Positions 37,230 to 47,852 of a DNA stretch of 64,000 bases are shown piece by piece. The stretch spans positions 191,553,298 through 191,617,297 of the forward strand of contig NC_134138.1 in NCBI RefSeq assembly GCF_033958435.1, given 5' to 3'. The position numbers were made by a program, and so were the translations under genes. The notes under the pieces are model-generated. The model did not search any database and had not been told where the DNA came from. It saw only the letters and a program-made list of their open reading frames with translations. This DNA comes from Carettochelys insculpta. Taxonomy: Eukaryota; Chordata; Testudines; Carettochelyidae. Each line of letters starts with the position of its first letter. The stretch's first letter is position 1.

Positions 37230-38611
37230 TCACCCCGCAGCCTCATCAAACTGGGCCCGCAGGGCCTCCCAGACCCGGGTCCCTTCGGGGTCCACCTGGC
37301 GACTGGGGGCAGTGGGTGGCTGCACATCGGTCCTGCCGGCCTCCACAGCCCAGCCCTGAAAGAAGGCCTCCCCTTTGCTCTCCACCAGGTTGTGTAGGGC
37401 GCTGCACGCACCCACAATCTGGGGGATGTTGGTGGGGCCCACATCAAGGCGGGTGAGGAGACACCTCCAGCACCCTTTGAGGAGCCCAAATGTGCACTCC
37501 AACACCTGGCGCACGTGGTTCAGGTGCTGGTTGAAGCGCTCCTGGCTGGCAGACAGATGGCCCGTGTAAGGGTGCATGAGCCAGGGCCAGAGGGGGTATG
37601 CTGCATCTGCGATGATGCAGAGGGGCATGGTGGTGTCCCCCAGAGGGATCTCCTGGTGGCGGATGTAGGTCCCCGCCTCCAGCCGGCGGCACAGGCCCAA
37701 GTTCCAGAATACCCGGGCGTTGTGGGTGCTGCCAGGCAAGCCCACATAAATGTCCAGGAAACGGCCCCGGCTGTCCACCAAGGCCTGGAGGACCACTGAG
37801 TGGTAGCCCTTCTGGTTTATGTAGTGTCCTCCACTGTGTTCCGGGGCGCAGATGGGGATGTGAGTCCCATCCAGAGCCCCGAAGCAATTGGGGAAGCCCA
37901 GGGTGGCAAAGCCCGCGATGGCGGCATCCGGGTCCCCAAGCCTCACAAGCCTGTGGAGGAGCAGGGCATTGATGGCGCAGACGACCTGCAGGGGAAGCAC
38001 ATGGGAGAGCACCAATGAGGGGTGTGCAGGGTGTGTGTGGCCCTCCCCTGCCAGGGCCGCCCTTCCCTCCCCTCCCCTCCTCTGCCAGGGCTGCCTGCAC
38101 ACCCTCCCCGCATGGGTCCTCTTAACTCTATGAGGACAGCCCCAACGGTGGCCTTGCCGACGCCAAACTGCTGGCCTATGGATCGGTAGCTGTCTGGAGT
38201 GGCCAGCTTCCAGACAGCAATGCCAACCCATTTCTCGACACTGAGGGCACGCCGCACGGCGGTGTCCTGGTGCCTCAGTGCGGGGGTGAGCCATTGGCAT
38301 AGCTCCAGAAATGTCTGCCGGCTCATCCGAAAGTTCTGGAGCCAGCGGTCGTCGTCCCACTCTCCGAGCACCAGCCGCTCCCACCAGTCGGTGCTGGTGG
38401 GGTAGCTCCACAGCCGGCGGCGTGTGCGGCGGGGGGGGCGGCGGGGTGCTGCAGGGTTGGGGGTTGAGTCCTCCTCCCCTGTGGGCAGCTCCTCCTCTGT
38501 GGCAAGGAGGTGCTCAGCTGCCTCCTGCATGTCATCGAGCAGGGCGAGCCCTGCTCCTGCAGGGGCGACTGGGTGGACGCCTGGCTGCTGCTGATGCTGC
38601 TGGTGGTCCAT
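37230..38611 (-). CDS. Harbinger DDE transposase (two exons)
   Basis: The nuclease that cuts and rejoins the element. Exon 1 is 38611-38126 (162 codons); exon 2 is 37985-37230 (251 codons plus stop); the intron is 140 nt. Total about 413 aa, normal for the superfamily. Exon 1 has the N-terminal WWERLVLGEWDDDRWLQNFRM block and a helix-turn-helix-like stretch (WKLATPDSYRSIGQQFGVGK). Exon 2 carries ALDGTHIPI (Asp 201), GLPGSTHNARVF, ADAAYPLWPWL (Asp 289) and VLECTFGLLK (Glu 325). The last Asp-Glu spacing is 36. The acceptor CCCTGCAG is good. The donor reads GAG|TTAAG, not GTAAG, whereas the sister copy at 58.15 kb has CAG|GTAAGG, so a G-to-T change has probably damaged it. Both exons lack internal stops. 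The gene converges on the Myb-like gene. Confidence 0.88.
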
Positions 38612-38769
38612 GACTGCATTGCTCGAGGTGTGCGTGCCTATGGCTCTGCAGACCGCGTGCTGTGCAGGCTGCGTGTGTCTGGGAGGGGCCCTTTAAGGGA
38701 GCGGCTAGCTGTTGCCCTGGAAGCGCTAGTCCGCCCTGTGACCCTGTCTGCAGCTGTTCCTGGCACCCT

Positions 38770-38969
38770 TATTTCGATGTGTGCTACTTTGGCGTGTAGA
38801 CGTTCCCTCACAGCGCCTATTTCGATGTGGTGCTGCGCAACGTCGATGTTGAACGTCGACGTTGCCAGCCCTGGAGGACGTGTAGATGTTATTCATTGAA
38901 ATAGCCTATTTTGATGTTGCTACATCGAAATAAGCTACTTCGATGTAGCGTTCATGTGTAGATGTAGCT
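38770..38969. promoter_or_regulatory. Right subterminal motif array
   Basis: ATTTCGATGTG occurs twice, followed by AACGTCGATGTTGAACGTCG, ACATCGAAAT and ACTTCGATGT up to the TIR. This mirrors the left array. It also lies upstream of the transposase start and so may include its promoter (inference). Confidence 0.5.
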
Positions 38970-39049
38970 CTAGTGTGTCTTACCTTAGATATTCTACTCT
39001 CTGTCCAGGCACAGAGCTCCAACTGAAACCAATAGAAGCTTTGGACAGT

Positions 39050-39180
39050 CAGGGAGAGCAAGGTGAGATCCACCACATAGATCAGAGGATAAAATTAATA
39101 CCTTCAGTACATTAAAGACGGTGAAGCACTTTGAGATCTACTGATAAAAAATTTTATACAAGAAATAGACTTTATTATTC
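39050..39180 (+). repeat. CORE-SINE 3' part, sense
   Basis: GAAGCACTTTGAGATCTACT followed by GATAAAAAATTTTATACAAG is the typical 3' end of the sauropsid CORE-SINE. Confidence 0.7.
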
Positions 39181-39817
39181 ATTACTTTATTGGTACATTC
39201 TTCACTGTTTTCAAGGTGTCAGCTGAAAAAACCCCAAAACCTTATAAACTCAGCATCATAAAATCACCATGCAGAACTCCACTCAATGAAGCTTGAAGAT
39301 GGAACAGTGTCTGTTGCTGCAGAAGAGGTTAAAGATATTGTTTCATGACTTCACAATATCCTTTTGGGGGGGTTCACCCGAACAGGCAAACATCTGTGGA
39401 ATAACACGACAGCTGTGAATTCAGGAAACAACAAATCATACGTTTAATACTGGAAGGGGTTGCAGAGGCAGCATCTGTCCGGCAGTTGGTGTATAAGCAG
39501 TTTTGCATTCTCTCCAGGCTAGGATAGACACACACACATATATCCTAAACTTCCTCTCTGAGTTACTCAAATAAGTGCCCTTCCCTTCTGGCAGAACACT
39601 CCTTTTTCATGGTTACCTGAGAATGTGCCAGGTCCAGTAATTATACACTCACAAGAGCATGTGTTATTGAAAGCCTGGTTACACCTTATTGAAAGCCTAG
39701 CCAGCTTTGGTTCACAGTTACTCCTGATTAATAGTTGTACAAATGTAACCAGGAACATTTTCTCAAGCAGTAAACTAACTCCCAAGTTCTTAGCTTTATA
39801 AAAGAAATGTGACTGTT
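39181..39817. other. Unassigned stretch
   Basis: No gene or repeat recognised. Confidence 0.4.
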
Positions 39818-39820
39818 AGA

Positions 39821-40498
39821 AGCCGCGTCTACACGTGCCGGCTACTTTGAAGTAGCCGTGCCAACTTCGAAATAGTGCCCGCCACGTCTACACGTGGCAA
39901 GCGCTATTTCGAAGTTGAAATCGACATAAGGCAGCGAGATGTCGAAGTCGCTATCCTCATGAGGAGATGGGAATAGCGCCCTACTTCGAAACTGAACTTC
40001 GAAGTAGGGCACGTGTAGCCAATCCACGTCCCGCAACATCGAAATAGTGGGGTCCGCCATGGCGGCCATCAGCTGAGGGGTTGAGAGACTCTCTCTCCAG
40101 CCCCTGTGGGGCTCTATGGTCACCGTGTGCAGCAGCCCTTAGCCCAGGGCTTCTGGCCGCCGCTGCTGCAGCTGGGGATCCATGCTGCATGCACAGGGTC
40201 TGCAACCAGTTGTCGGCTCTGTGGATCTTGTGCTGTTTAGTGCAAGTGTGTCTGGGAGGGGCCCTTTAAGGGAGCGGCTTGCTGTTGAGTCCGCCCTGTG
40301 ACCCTGTCTGCAGCTGTGCCTGGCATCCTTATTTCGATGTGGGCCACTTTGGTGTAGACGCTCCCCTGCAGCGACTAGTTCGATGTAGCGCTGTCCAACG
40401 TCAACGTTGAACGTCGATGGCACAAGCCCTGGAGGACATGTAGAAGTTATTCATCGAAATAAGCTATTTCGATGTAGGATTCACGTGTAGACGTAGCT
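39821..40498. mobile_element. Non-autonomous Harbinger copy (678 bp), AGA duplication
   Basis: Ends AGCCGCGTCTACACGTGC and, reversed, AGCTACGTCTACACGTGA. AGA at 39818-39820 is repeated at 40499-40501. About 350 bp at each end match the ends of the 34.4-39.0 kb transposon and the gene region is deleted. Bases 40049-40303 are identical to 42236-42490, while the ends of the two copies differ clearly. Confidence 0.9.
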
Positions 40499-40676
40499 AG
40501 AGAGTCTCATCCAGTAAAGTAGGTTACATCCACAAAGATAGTGTATGCTGGTGCTGCCATCTCATTTCAGTTGCTGTCTCCGGAAGTGGGATGACATAGA
40601 ACAGCAGGGAACACAAGAAAATAATGGCACTCAATATTCCAATATATTAGGAATCTGAAAATGTATGAATATTTAG

Positions 40677-40743
40677 TAGAGCAACCTATATTTGATTCAG
40701 AAAGAATTAATAGAGCCTTGACTCCCAGCATCTGTAACAAGTG
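40677..40743. repeat. ~66-bp direct repeat of 34309-34374
   Basis: GCAACCTATATTTGATTCAG, then AAAGAA, CCTTGACTC and CAGCATCTGTAACAAGTGCT recur with about five differences. Flanks do not match. It is either an unrecognised interspersed repeat or a small local duplication. Confidence 0.65.
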
Positions 40744-41189
40744 CTGATTTATCTAATCTTTGCTGCATCCTACTTGTGATGGAAATGAAAAAGTCCTGCA
40801 CAGCAGTGAAATAATAAAATGGTATTTGTCTATGCAAAACAATTTAATCATTTAGTGCAATTAAAACAATATCTCAAAAATCACTTGAAAGGAGGGTGGT
40901 ACATCTTTATCAAGCAACATGCCATTCTGTATGAATAAACAAAAGTATTTGTACAATACATTTTAGACTAATAAAAAAACACTGCACAATGGAAATCAAG
41001 AATCAGACTCCAGCATTTAATGTTTATTACTTTTTAAAAATGCTAATAGATTTAAGCCTGTTTTCTTAATTAGATAGATACATCTCCTACATTTATGAAA
41101 GAAAAAAAATTTGAGCATCTGTTTATTGCTCATAGTTGGTTTGAATAATAGTCTCCAATGCTTAACAGCAAATACGAAAAGGATCAAAG
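40744..41189. other. Unassigned stretch
   Basis: AT-rich; nothing recognised. Confidence 0.4.
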
Positions 41190-41885
41190 AATAGGAGTAC
41201 CTTAAATGAAGTTTGTTGATGATACAAAGTAGGGAGGCATTGTCAATGCAAAAGATGATCAGAATATTTTCCAGGATGATCTGGATGACCTTGAAGACTA
41301 GAGTAAGAAATTAGATGAAATTCAAATACTACAACATGTAAGGTCAAGTTTGGACAGTCTAATAAGAATGTCTGCTACAAACTGTGGGGTCATCAGTTCG
41401 AAGTGAGAAGAAAGAGACCTGGGTGTGTTGTTGATCAATGAGTCACCAATGTGACTTGGCTTCAGAAAAGGTGCGTGTGATCATAGCCTTTTCCACTAGA
41501 GATAGTGAAATATTAATTTGATTGTACTAGGTACTAGTAAGAAATAATTTGGAACAGTATCTTCAATTCTGATCAGCCAAGTTCAAGAAAGATTGAATTC
41601 ATGCTGAAAAAGCTGAAGAAAGAGCTAATAAGATGCTTGAGTAATGGAGGCCCCACCTTAGGAGACAAGGCTGGAAGAACTTGGCTTGGTTAGTCTAGCA
41701 AAAAGAAGACAGAGGGAATATAATTCCCTCCATAAATACATTAGGTGGGTGACAAGTCATTTAAGTGACAGGAAAATGTTGACATATGAACAAATGGATA
41801 TATACTGGCCTTACACGAATTTGGGCTGGAACTTAGAAGAAAGTTGCCTACCATTAGAGGAGTATAGCTTTGGAACAGGCTACCA
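41190..41885 (+). mobile_element. Old CR1 fragment, sense
   Basis: GTTTGTTGATGATACAAAGT is the RT FADD-like block. GATCTGGATGACCTTGAAGA, GACCTGGGTGTGTTGTTGAT and GAACTTGGCTTGGTTAGTCT follow in CR1 order. Many stops and indels. Confidence 0.75.
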
Positions 41886-42007
41886 TTAATAGACAGGAAG
41901 GACCATGCTGGCTCAGACCAAAGGTCCAGCTAGCAAACTATTCTATCTTCTGACAGCGGCCAATACCAGCTGGCCCAGAGGGAGTGAACAGAACAGGTAA
42001 TCATCAA

Positions 42008-42716
42008 AGACGTGTCTACACGTCCACGCTACTTCGAAGTAGTGGCACTAACTTCGAAATAGCGCCCGTCACGGCTACACGTGTTGGGCGCTATTTCGAT
42101 GTTAACATCGACGTTAGGCGGTGAGATGTCGAAGCCGCTAACCCCATGAGGGGATGGGAATAGCGCCCTACTTCGAAGTTGAACATCGAAGTATGGCATG
42201 TGTAGAAGATCCGCGTCCCGCAACATCGAAATAGCGGGGTCCGCCATGGCGGCCATCAGCTGAGGGGTTGAGAGACTCTCTCTCCAGCCCCTGTGGGGCT
42301 CTATGGTCACCGTGTGCAGCAGCCCTTAGCCCAGGGCTTCTGGCCGCCGCTGCTGCAGCTGGGGATCCATGCTGCATGCACAGGGTCTGCAACCAGTTGT
42401 CGGCTCTGTGGATCTTGTGCTGTTTAGTGCAAGTGTGTCTGGGAGGGGCCCTTTAAGGGAGCGGCTTGCTGTTGAGTCCGCCCTGTGACCTTGTCTGCAG
42501 CTGTGCCTGGCACCCTTATTTCGATGTGTGCTACTTTGGTGTGTAGACGTTCCCTCGCAGCGCCTATTTCGATGTGGTGCTGCGCAACGTCGATGTTGAA
42601 CGTCGACGTTGCCAGCCCTGGAGGACATGTAGACGTTATTCATCGAAATAGCCTATTTCGATGTCGCTACATCAAAATAAGCTACTTCGATGTAGGCTTC
42701 ACGTGTAGACGTAGCT
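42008..42716. mobile_element. Non-autonomous Harbinger copy (709 bp), CAA duplication
   Basis: Ends AGACGTGTCTACACGTCC and, reversed, AGCTACGTCTACACGTGA. CAA at 42005-42007 is repeated at 42717-42719. The interrupted CR1 reads ATCATCAA then CAAGTGAC, so the duplication is confirmed by the expected empty site ATCATCAAGTGA. Its ends are closer to the full transposon than those of the 39.8-kb copy. Confidence 0.92.
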
Positions 42717-43053
42717 CAAGTGACCCCTCTCCTGTCCTCCATTCCTAGCATCTGACAAACAGAGGCCAGGGACACCATCTCTGCCCAATATCCATTGATG
42801 GAACCTGAATTAATCTAGCTCCTTTTTGAACTCTGTTATAGTCTTGGCCTTCATAACAGCCTGTGACAAGGAGTTACACAGGTTGACTCTGCATTGTGTG
42901 ACCTGCCTCCCCACCCCAACACACACACAGCAGGGGCCCTGGAGAGGCCATGGAGATAGAGGGAGATAGCTACCTACTAATTTCATTTAATGAGCCCTAG
43001 TTCTTATGTTATGGGAGGGAGTAAATAACCCTTCTTTATTCATTTTCCCCATG

Positions 43054-43348
43054 CAGGTTGAACCTCTCTAATCCATCACTCTCATTCATCATCCAACATG
43101 AGTTCAGTTAGCTGGATATCCATTTCTCATGGGTGTGGCCAAGTTTCCCGTTGTCCCATAAAGTTCATTTACAACCAGCAATCCTGTTTCTCAATGTTCT
43201 GTGTTGGTATTTAGCTCTAATTTACTCCCAAATATCTTCTAAGAGCCAAGTAAGTGGAGCAAGTGTAGGTAATGTGCTAGACAATATTGACCTACTGCAG
43301 CAAATTCTCTCTAGTCCTGAGGGCACCAGACTACAGAGGTTCAACCTG
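43054..43348. mobile_element. pogo/Tigger-like MITE (295 bp) inside CR1
   Basis: Starts CAGGTTGAACCTCTCTAATC and ends CTACAGAGGTTCAACCTG, an 18-bp near-perfect TIR. TG dinucleotides flank both sides, possibly a decayed TA. Inserted into the antisense CR1. Confidence 0.8.
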
Positions 43349-43429
43349 TGCCAGTCACAATTTTATAAACCTCTATCATCTCGCTCCTTAGGTGCCTCTT
43401 TTACAAACTTGTTGTTGGTGCAAACAACA

Positions 43430-44112
43430 ATTAGTTCTAAGAGAGAGATGGACAAATTTATGAATGTAATGGCATGACAGTTGCTCGCGATGGTATGGTG
43501 CAGGGCTCAAACAGACCTGAGTCTCACTTCTGGTTTATGTCTTATGTATCTGTTATGGCCATGCTTCAGGACTTTAACTAGACACCTGCAGGGGTCAGGA
43601 AGCTGTTTTTTCTCCCCACCATTTTTTTGTGCCCTTCATCTAAAGCATCAGAGATGACAACAGCTGGTGATGGAACATTGGAAGGTGTGGGGACAATGCT
43701 TTGAGGCGGCACAAAGTATTCTCCCTCCAATCTTTCACTGGCTGGGTCATTCTCTCTTGCTCAAGGTCTGATTCACAAGGTGGGTTTGAGGAGGAATTTT
43801 CCCCTAGGTTATCTGAGCAGTGATCTTGGGGTTTTGTTTTACCTTCCCCTGCAGCATAGCAGTCACTTGCTGGAATTATCTGGGTTTGTCTCAGTCAGTT
43901 TCCTGCCATTGCACAGGCCTCATGCATTGGTGCACCTTGCTCTAGCCTATCCTCTGGCTGCAGTGCATAATAATTAAATCTCCTGGGGACTATAGTAATT
44001 TGACCTAATTTTGATTGTTGGGTTTAGTGACCATGGTTTGATGTGCTTTGATACACAGCAGCTCAGACAAAATCTGGCCTTTGGGTCTCTTCTGTCCTTA
44101 CGGTCTATGACT
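43430..44112 (+). repeat. Old CR1 3' UTR, sense
   Basis: AGAGATGGACAAATTTATGA, GAGGAATTTTCCCCTAGGTT, GCAGTGATCTTGGGGTTTTG, CAGTCACTTGCTGGAATTAT and terminal GGTCTCTTCTGTCCTTACGG plus TCTATGACTTA. This is the long 3' UTR of an older sauropsid CR1 family. Confidence 0.75.
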
Positions 44113-44149
44113 TATATCACTCTGGGCCCATTTCTTCATGGGAGAAAGG

Positions 44150-44330
44150 AGGTGCTGCAGGGAAAAGAGCATAGTGCTGATAATGAGGAGAGTTGGGGTC
44201 TAGTCTCAACTCTGCCATTGGCTTGCTACAAGACTCTGAACAAGATAAGCACTTTGTGCCTCAGTTCCTTAATCTATAAAATGGAAATAAATCTGATGCA
44301 CCTTTGCTCAGAGACCTACCAATAGGTTTT
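44150..44330 (+). repeat. CORE-SINE, sense
   Basis: AGAGTTGGGGTCTAGTCTCA, CTCTGCCATTGGCTTGCTAC, GTGCCTCAGTTCCTTAATCT and ATAAAATGGAAATAA run in CORE-SINE order. Diverged. Confidence 0.75.
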
Positions 44331-45311
44331 TCACTGCTAGGATTATTAATTACTATTTCTTGCACATCAAAAACTCCACCCTTTTAAAATGGAAGTGCTT
44401 GGTATTCCAGGAACGTAGAGCTGGAGTTCTTAATGTGAATTTTGAGTGCTATGCTCCTGTTGGAGTCTCTGGTCTCCAGCCAGTGATCAGCCTTTCACGG
44501 GTGCTGTATGGGAAAAGCCCACCACAACATAAATGAATTCAACACTCCCATTTCACCTTTTTTCCACTGAAGTGGACAAGAACTCTGCTAAAGTGATGAA
44601 TGAACTAGTTCTTTGGTCAGATGATGCATCCCCCCACTACCACTTTTTTAAAAAGCGTTGTCACAGTTGTGGGAAACTATGAAGTGGTTAAGCAAGAAGT
44701 ATTTAGTTATCATAGACATTGAGATACAAAAACAACTAAAGATTTAGAACCATTGCAACACAACCTGTCAACATCACCTATCAAAGTATACAAAGTAAAT
44801 ATCTTTCAGTGAAACCACATTCTCTGGCATCGCTTTTATTACTTTGCCTAGTCATAAAGGTTGTTTACTAGAGGTGCAAATATTTTTCATTGTTGTGTGT
44901 ATTGTGAAGCCAACATTTACAGATTTTTAAAAAATCAAATATTTCTAAACTATTTATAGTTTTTCAAACCATCAGCAGCTAAACCCATGTCTTTCGAAAC
45001 AGGGTTTAAGGGGGATTTAACCCACAGGCCTGGATTAAATTCTGTTCTCTGACTCCCTGGTGAATTTCACCCTGGGTATTCTGTTATCTTGATAGGCACA
45101 GTGCTGCAGCTAAAATCAGTAAGTGTTTTGCATAGTTAGGAAAAGGTTGGTGAGATCATCTTGCAAGAGTAGCATTTGCATGGCCACGCTTAGGTTGTCC
45201 ATGTTCTCAAGTTTGGATTGACAGAGACATACCAGAATGTAAAGGACGGTGAAATGTAAGAGAATGGGTCAATCACCAGTTAATTGACCGGATTTTTAAA
45301 AAGGTAATGGG
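44331..45311. other. Unassigned stretch
   Basis: AT-rich; no gene or repeat recognised. Confidence 0.4.
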
Positions 45312-45395
45312 ACCAGTGCTCCCTCTGATTTTTTTATGTCCATGGGTAGGATGACTTTTGTTGTGTGTACAAACATAGAGGTGACGTATCAAGCC
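45312..45395. repeat. Fragment of a turtle-type interspersed repeat
   Basis: CCAGTGCTCCCTCTGATTTT followed by GTTGTGTGTACAAACATAGA plus GGTGACG resembles the start of a common turtle repeat with a 'gtgttccctctaatttttt' end. Family name unknown to me. Confidence 0.5.
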
Positions 45396-47154
45396 ATTCT
45401 ACATGTGGACCATGTGTATAGCCGGGGTGGGTCTAGGCAGTTGGGCTGCAGGCTCTGGAGTGTGGCTGAGGATGAGGGGTTCAGGGTGCTGGCTGTCTTG
45501 GGGAGACAGGATTACCACCCAGCCGTCTCACCGCAGTAGGTTGGAGACAGGTGACAGAGGTGCCTCTCCATGGCCACTGCAACTCCAGTTCCATGGCCGG
45601 GGGACAGGAGGAGGGGATAGGTGGGCACCTGTCCTCCACCCAGTGCAGGTCCAGGTTAGGCTGGGTGAGGGCCAGCAAAGAGGTGCCCGTCCCCTAGCAG
45701 TGGAAGCTCTGGAAAAAGTCCAGGTTGGGCACAGTGGCCGGACACCGAGAGGGGCTCCTCCCCCCTGGTCCTAGCAGAGAGCAGCCACAGACTTGGCGGA
45801 GGTGCCCCTCTCCCAGACCCAGCAAGTAGGAGCTCTGTGCTGGGGCCAGTGAACAGAAGCGCTGCTCTGTAGGGCCTCCCAGAACTACTGTATGGAGTTT
45901 CTTAGGCAGCTGCACAGCCACCACCTTAGAGGCATCTGGAATTCCAATTGGGATCATGTTTGCTTAGCACTAAAACTAAACTCAGAAGAAATTCCAATTA
46001 CCTAAACTAAATTATTTAAAAAGTGCAAAATAGTTAGGGATGAATTTTCAAAATGATGGATGAGAACTTAGTTGCATGACTCACATCATCACCACACTAT
46101 GCAGCATTTGTATGTGGCACCAGGTCTGCAGGGCACTGTCCTGATGTTACCCATCTCTCTTCACTTAGAGCTAGTAAACCTCTGTAGTTAATCTCTCGGT
46201 GTCCATCTTTAGTGGGAATAACTTCCTTGGGGGTTTGGCCACTTCACACCATTATGCTTCAATTTTCTACTCTAACAAATCAAGCTCACTGGAAGAAAAA
46301 GAAAACTTCTAAGACTAGTTACAGGACAGAGTAGACAAAGTTCCAAAAAGAGAGGACTTTCTACCAATCAAAGACATAAATCCTAATGCAGGGACTAAGT
46401 CACATGTGCTGTCAGAGCTTGTAATTCCTTGCCCTCTCACCCACTTCCCTAAGAGATCTTTCATTTGGTTCACACAAGCTGCATTACTGAGCCCATCCGC
46501 TCACTTGAGAGATCTAAATTTTACCACATAAGTTCCAGGTGTAATCCAAAACAATTTTAAAATAAAATCCTTGACTCTGAAGTATCAGTGGGAGGCATTT
46601 CACTGAAGACGCCCAGGATTCCGCCCCACCCCCAGTCAGTTCTGTAACCGGAGTGGTGATCTTCTGACCCTCAGGAACTGAACAGATGGGTGCCCAGTCT
46701 CTCAAAAGGTGATAAAATGTTCAGCAATTTCTGCAGGCTCATCATAAGCCAGGGCCACCAATGCAGCTGGGGGCAAAGAGGACATTTACACAGCAGCCCA
46801 GAGCTCCAGCTGCCACAGTTACTTTGATGGGGTGGTAGCTGGAGCGTGGCCCTATTTGAAATGCCATGGCAGTGCTGCATGCTGTGTGGCTCTGGAAAGG
46901 GTGGAGGAGGTGAAGGCAGGAAGAGCGGTGTGAGAGGTGCTAAAGCATGGGACTGCCCTAAGTCCTGCCCTTCCCTTCCACCCTTTGTCCCACCCCTTCC
47001 AGCCGAAGCTGGCCGTCGGCCCCACTGTGATAAGCTGAGCACTTGTGGATTTTTGGAGAGGTGGATCCTGTTGCACTGTTCACTGAGGTTCTGACTCTTC
47101 CAGTTCAGCATAGCCAGTTCATGCTGTTTTTCCTGCCCCCACCACCCTCTCCTC
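45396..47154. other. Unassigned stretch with a GC-rich block
   Basis: 45400-45960 is GC-rich with overlapping ORFs on both strands (123 aa plus, 87 aa minus) but no domain motif. It may continue the repeat at 45312. 46670-47110 holds a 146-aa minus ORF with no signature. No gene is supported. Confidence 0.4.
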
Positions 47155-47400
47155 TCAAGGAGCCTTTTGTTTCAGCTGTTTCAGTTCCAGGACGCTCACA
47201 TGAGCTGCTTTTTCAGCTTCTCTCTGGGCTTCCAGTTCCTTCTCCTTTATTTCCACAGCACACCCGTGGGCCTCCATGACTCTCTTACGGGCAGCCTTTT
47301 CCCAGGCAGAGTTCATGTCTGTCTCCAATTTCTGTAATTCCATTTGTCTTTTATGTTCATTTTCCTTCTCTGCAGCTTGGTTCCTGTGCAGTTAGTTTCT
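47155..47400 (-). pseudogene. Gag-like coiled-coil fragment of an LTR retrotransposon
   Basis: Minus-strand peptide MELQKLETDMNSAWEKAARK ... IKEKELEAQREAEKAAHVS is highly charged and heptad-like, as in Gag of sauropsid gypsy-type (SCAN-related) retrotransposons. It has no start context, splice sites or downstream domains. It is on the same strand as the LTR-element relic at 48.1-48.9 kb and downstream of it, so it may belong to the same element. A host coiled-coil exon is the alternative. Confidence 0.4.
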
Positions 47401-47807
47401 TTAGGGCCTCACTCTCACTCACTTTGCTGAGTTTCCTGCCTCTCTTTCCCTCTCCCGCAATAAGCAAACAGAAAACAACCAACCCGCAATGACTTTGACC
47501 AGTCTCCAGCCACCACTCTTAGATTACACTTAAAATCACTGCTGGAATCCAGACAACCACCTCTGCACACTACCCTGCTTGACTAGACCACCTTGATGGG
47601 ATGGATCACAGAAGACCCCTTGAGATTGCCACCTGCTGTGATGGTCAAGCCACTGAGCCCACCTACCTGCCCTCTGGGGCTTCCCACTACCCTTCCCTGC
47701 TGGGCCAGAAGCTCTTGTGTCCTCCAGCCAAGGCACAGAATTGGGGTAACTACCCCCCAGGGAAGCAACATAGATACTGAACCAGTTCACTTCAGGGAGA
47801 GTTCAAC

Positions 47808-47852
47808 ATTTGCATGGCCATTTCGAAGTTTTGCGCTAGTGTAGACATAGCC
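47808..47852. repeat. Orphan end of a MITE
   Basis: GCATGGCCATTTCGAAGTTT and GCGCTAGTGTAGACATAGCC match the right arm of the palindromic MITE at 11892-12154. The rest of the element is absent. Confidence 0.75.

Larger units (their letters stand above)
34388..38969. mobile_element. Complete Harbinger-type DNA transposon (4582 bp)
   Basis: Left end AGCCACGTCTACACGTGC and reversed right end AGCTACATCTACACATGA are a TIR. CTA at 34385-34387 is repeated at 38970-38972. Long, CpG-rich subterminal regions (~350 bp each side) are full of TTCGAA/TCGAAAT motifs. Inside lie two convergent genes, each with one intron: a Myb/SANT-like gene (plus, decayed) and a DDE transposase (minus, exons open). Convergent or divergent pairing of these two proteins is the hallmark of PIF/Harbinger. 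The same ends recur in the MITEs at 39.8, 42.0 and 53-54 kb, so this is their potential autonomous source. Confidence 0.92.
41890..43410 (-). mobile_element. CR1 3' region, antisense, with two nested insertions
   Basis: GACCATGCTGGCTCAGACCA and AAAGGTCCAGC begin it; CTTCTGACAGCGGCCAATAC and GAACAGGTAATCATCAA follow. After the MITE at 42008-42716 it resumes at CAAGTGACCCC..., with TCTGACAAACAGAGGCCAGG and TGTTATAGTCTTGGCCTTCA. After the short element at 43054-43348 it resumes with ATTTTATAAACCTCTATCAT. A GC-rich interruption is present near 42905-42965. Confidence 0.8.

Noticed and set aside
37444..38100. 218-aa minus-strand ORF inside the transposase
   Set aside because: Gly/Pro/His-rich off-frame shadow of exon 2, whose true frame carries DGTHI, ADAAYP and LECTFGLLK.
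39842..40423. ORFs of 62-94 aa in the MITEs, repeated at 42.0-42.6 and 53-54 kb
   Set aside because: They recur because the MITE sequence recurs; they are deletion-derivative non-coding DNA.
45403..45957. GC-rich ORFs (123 aa plus, 87 aa minus) as an exon of a host gene
   Set aside because: Both strands are open by GC bias, with no motif or splice signals; it probably belongs to the adjacent repeat.
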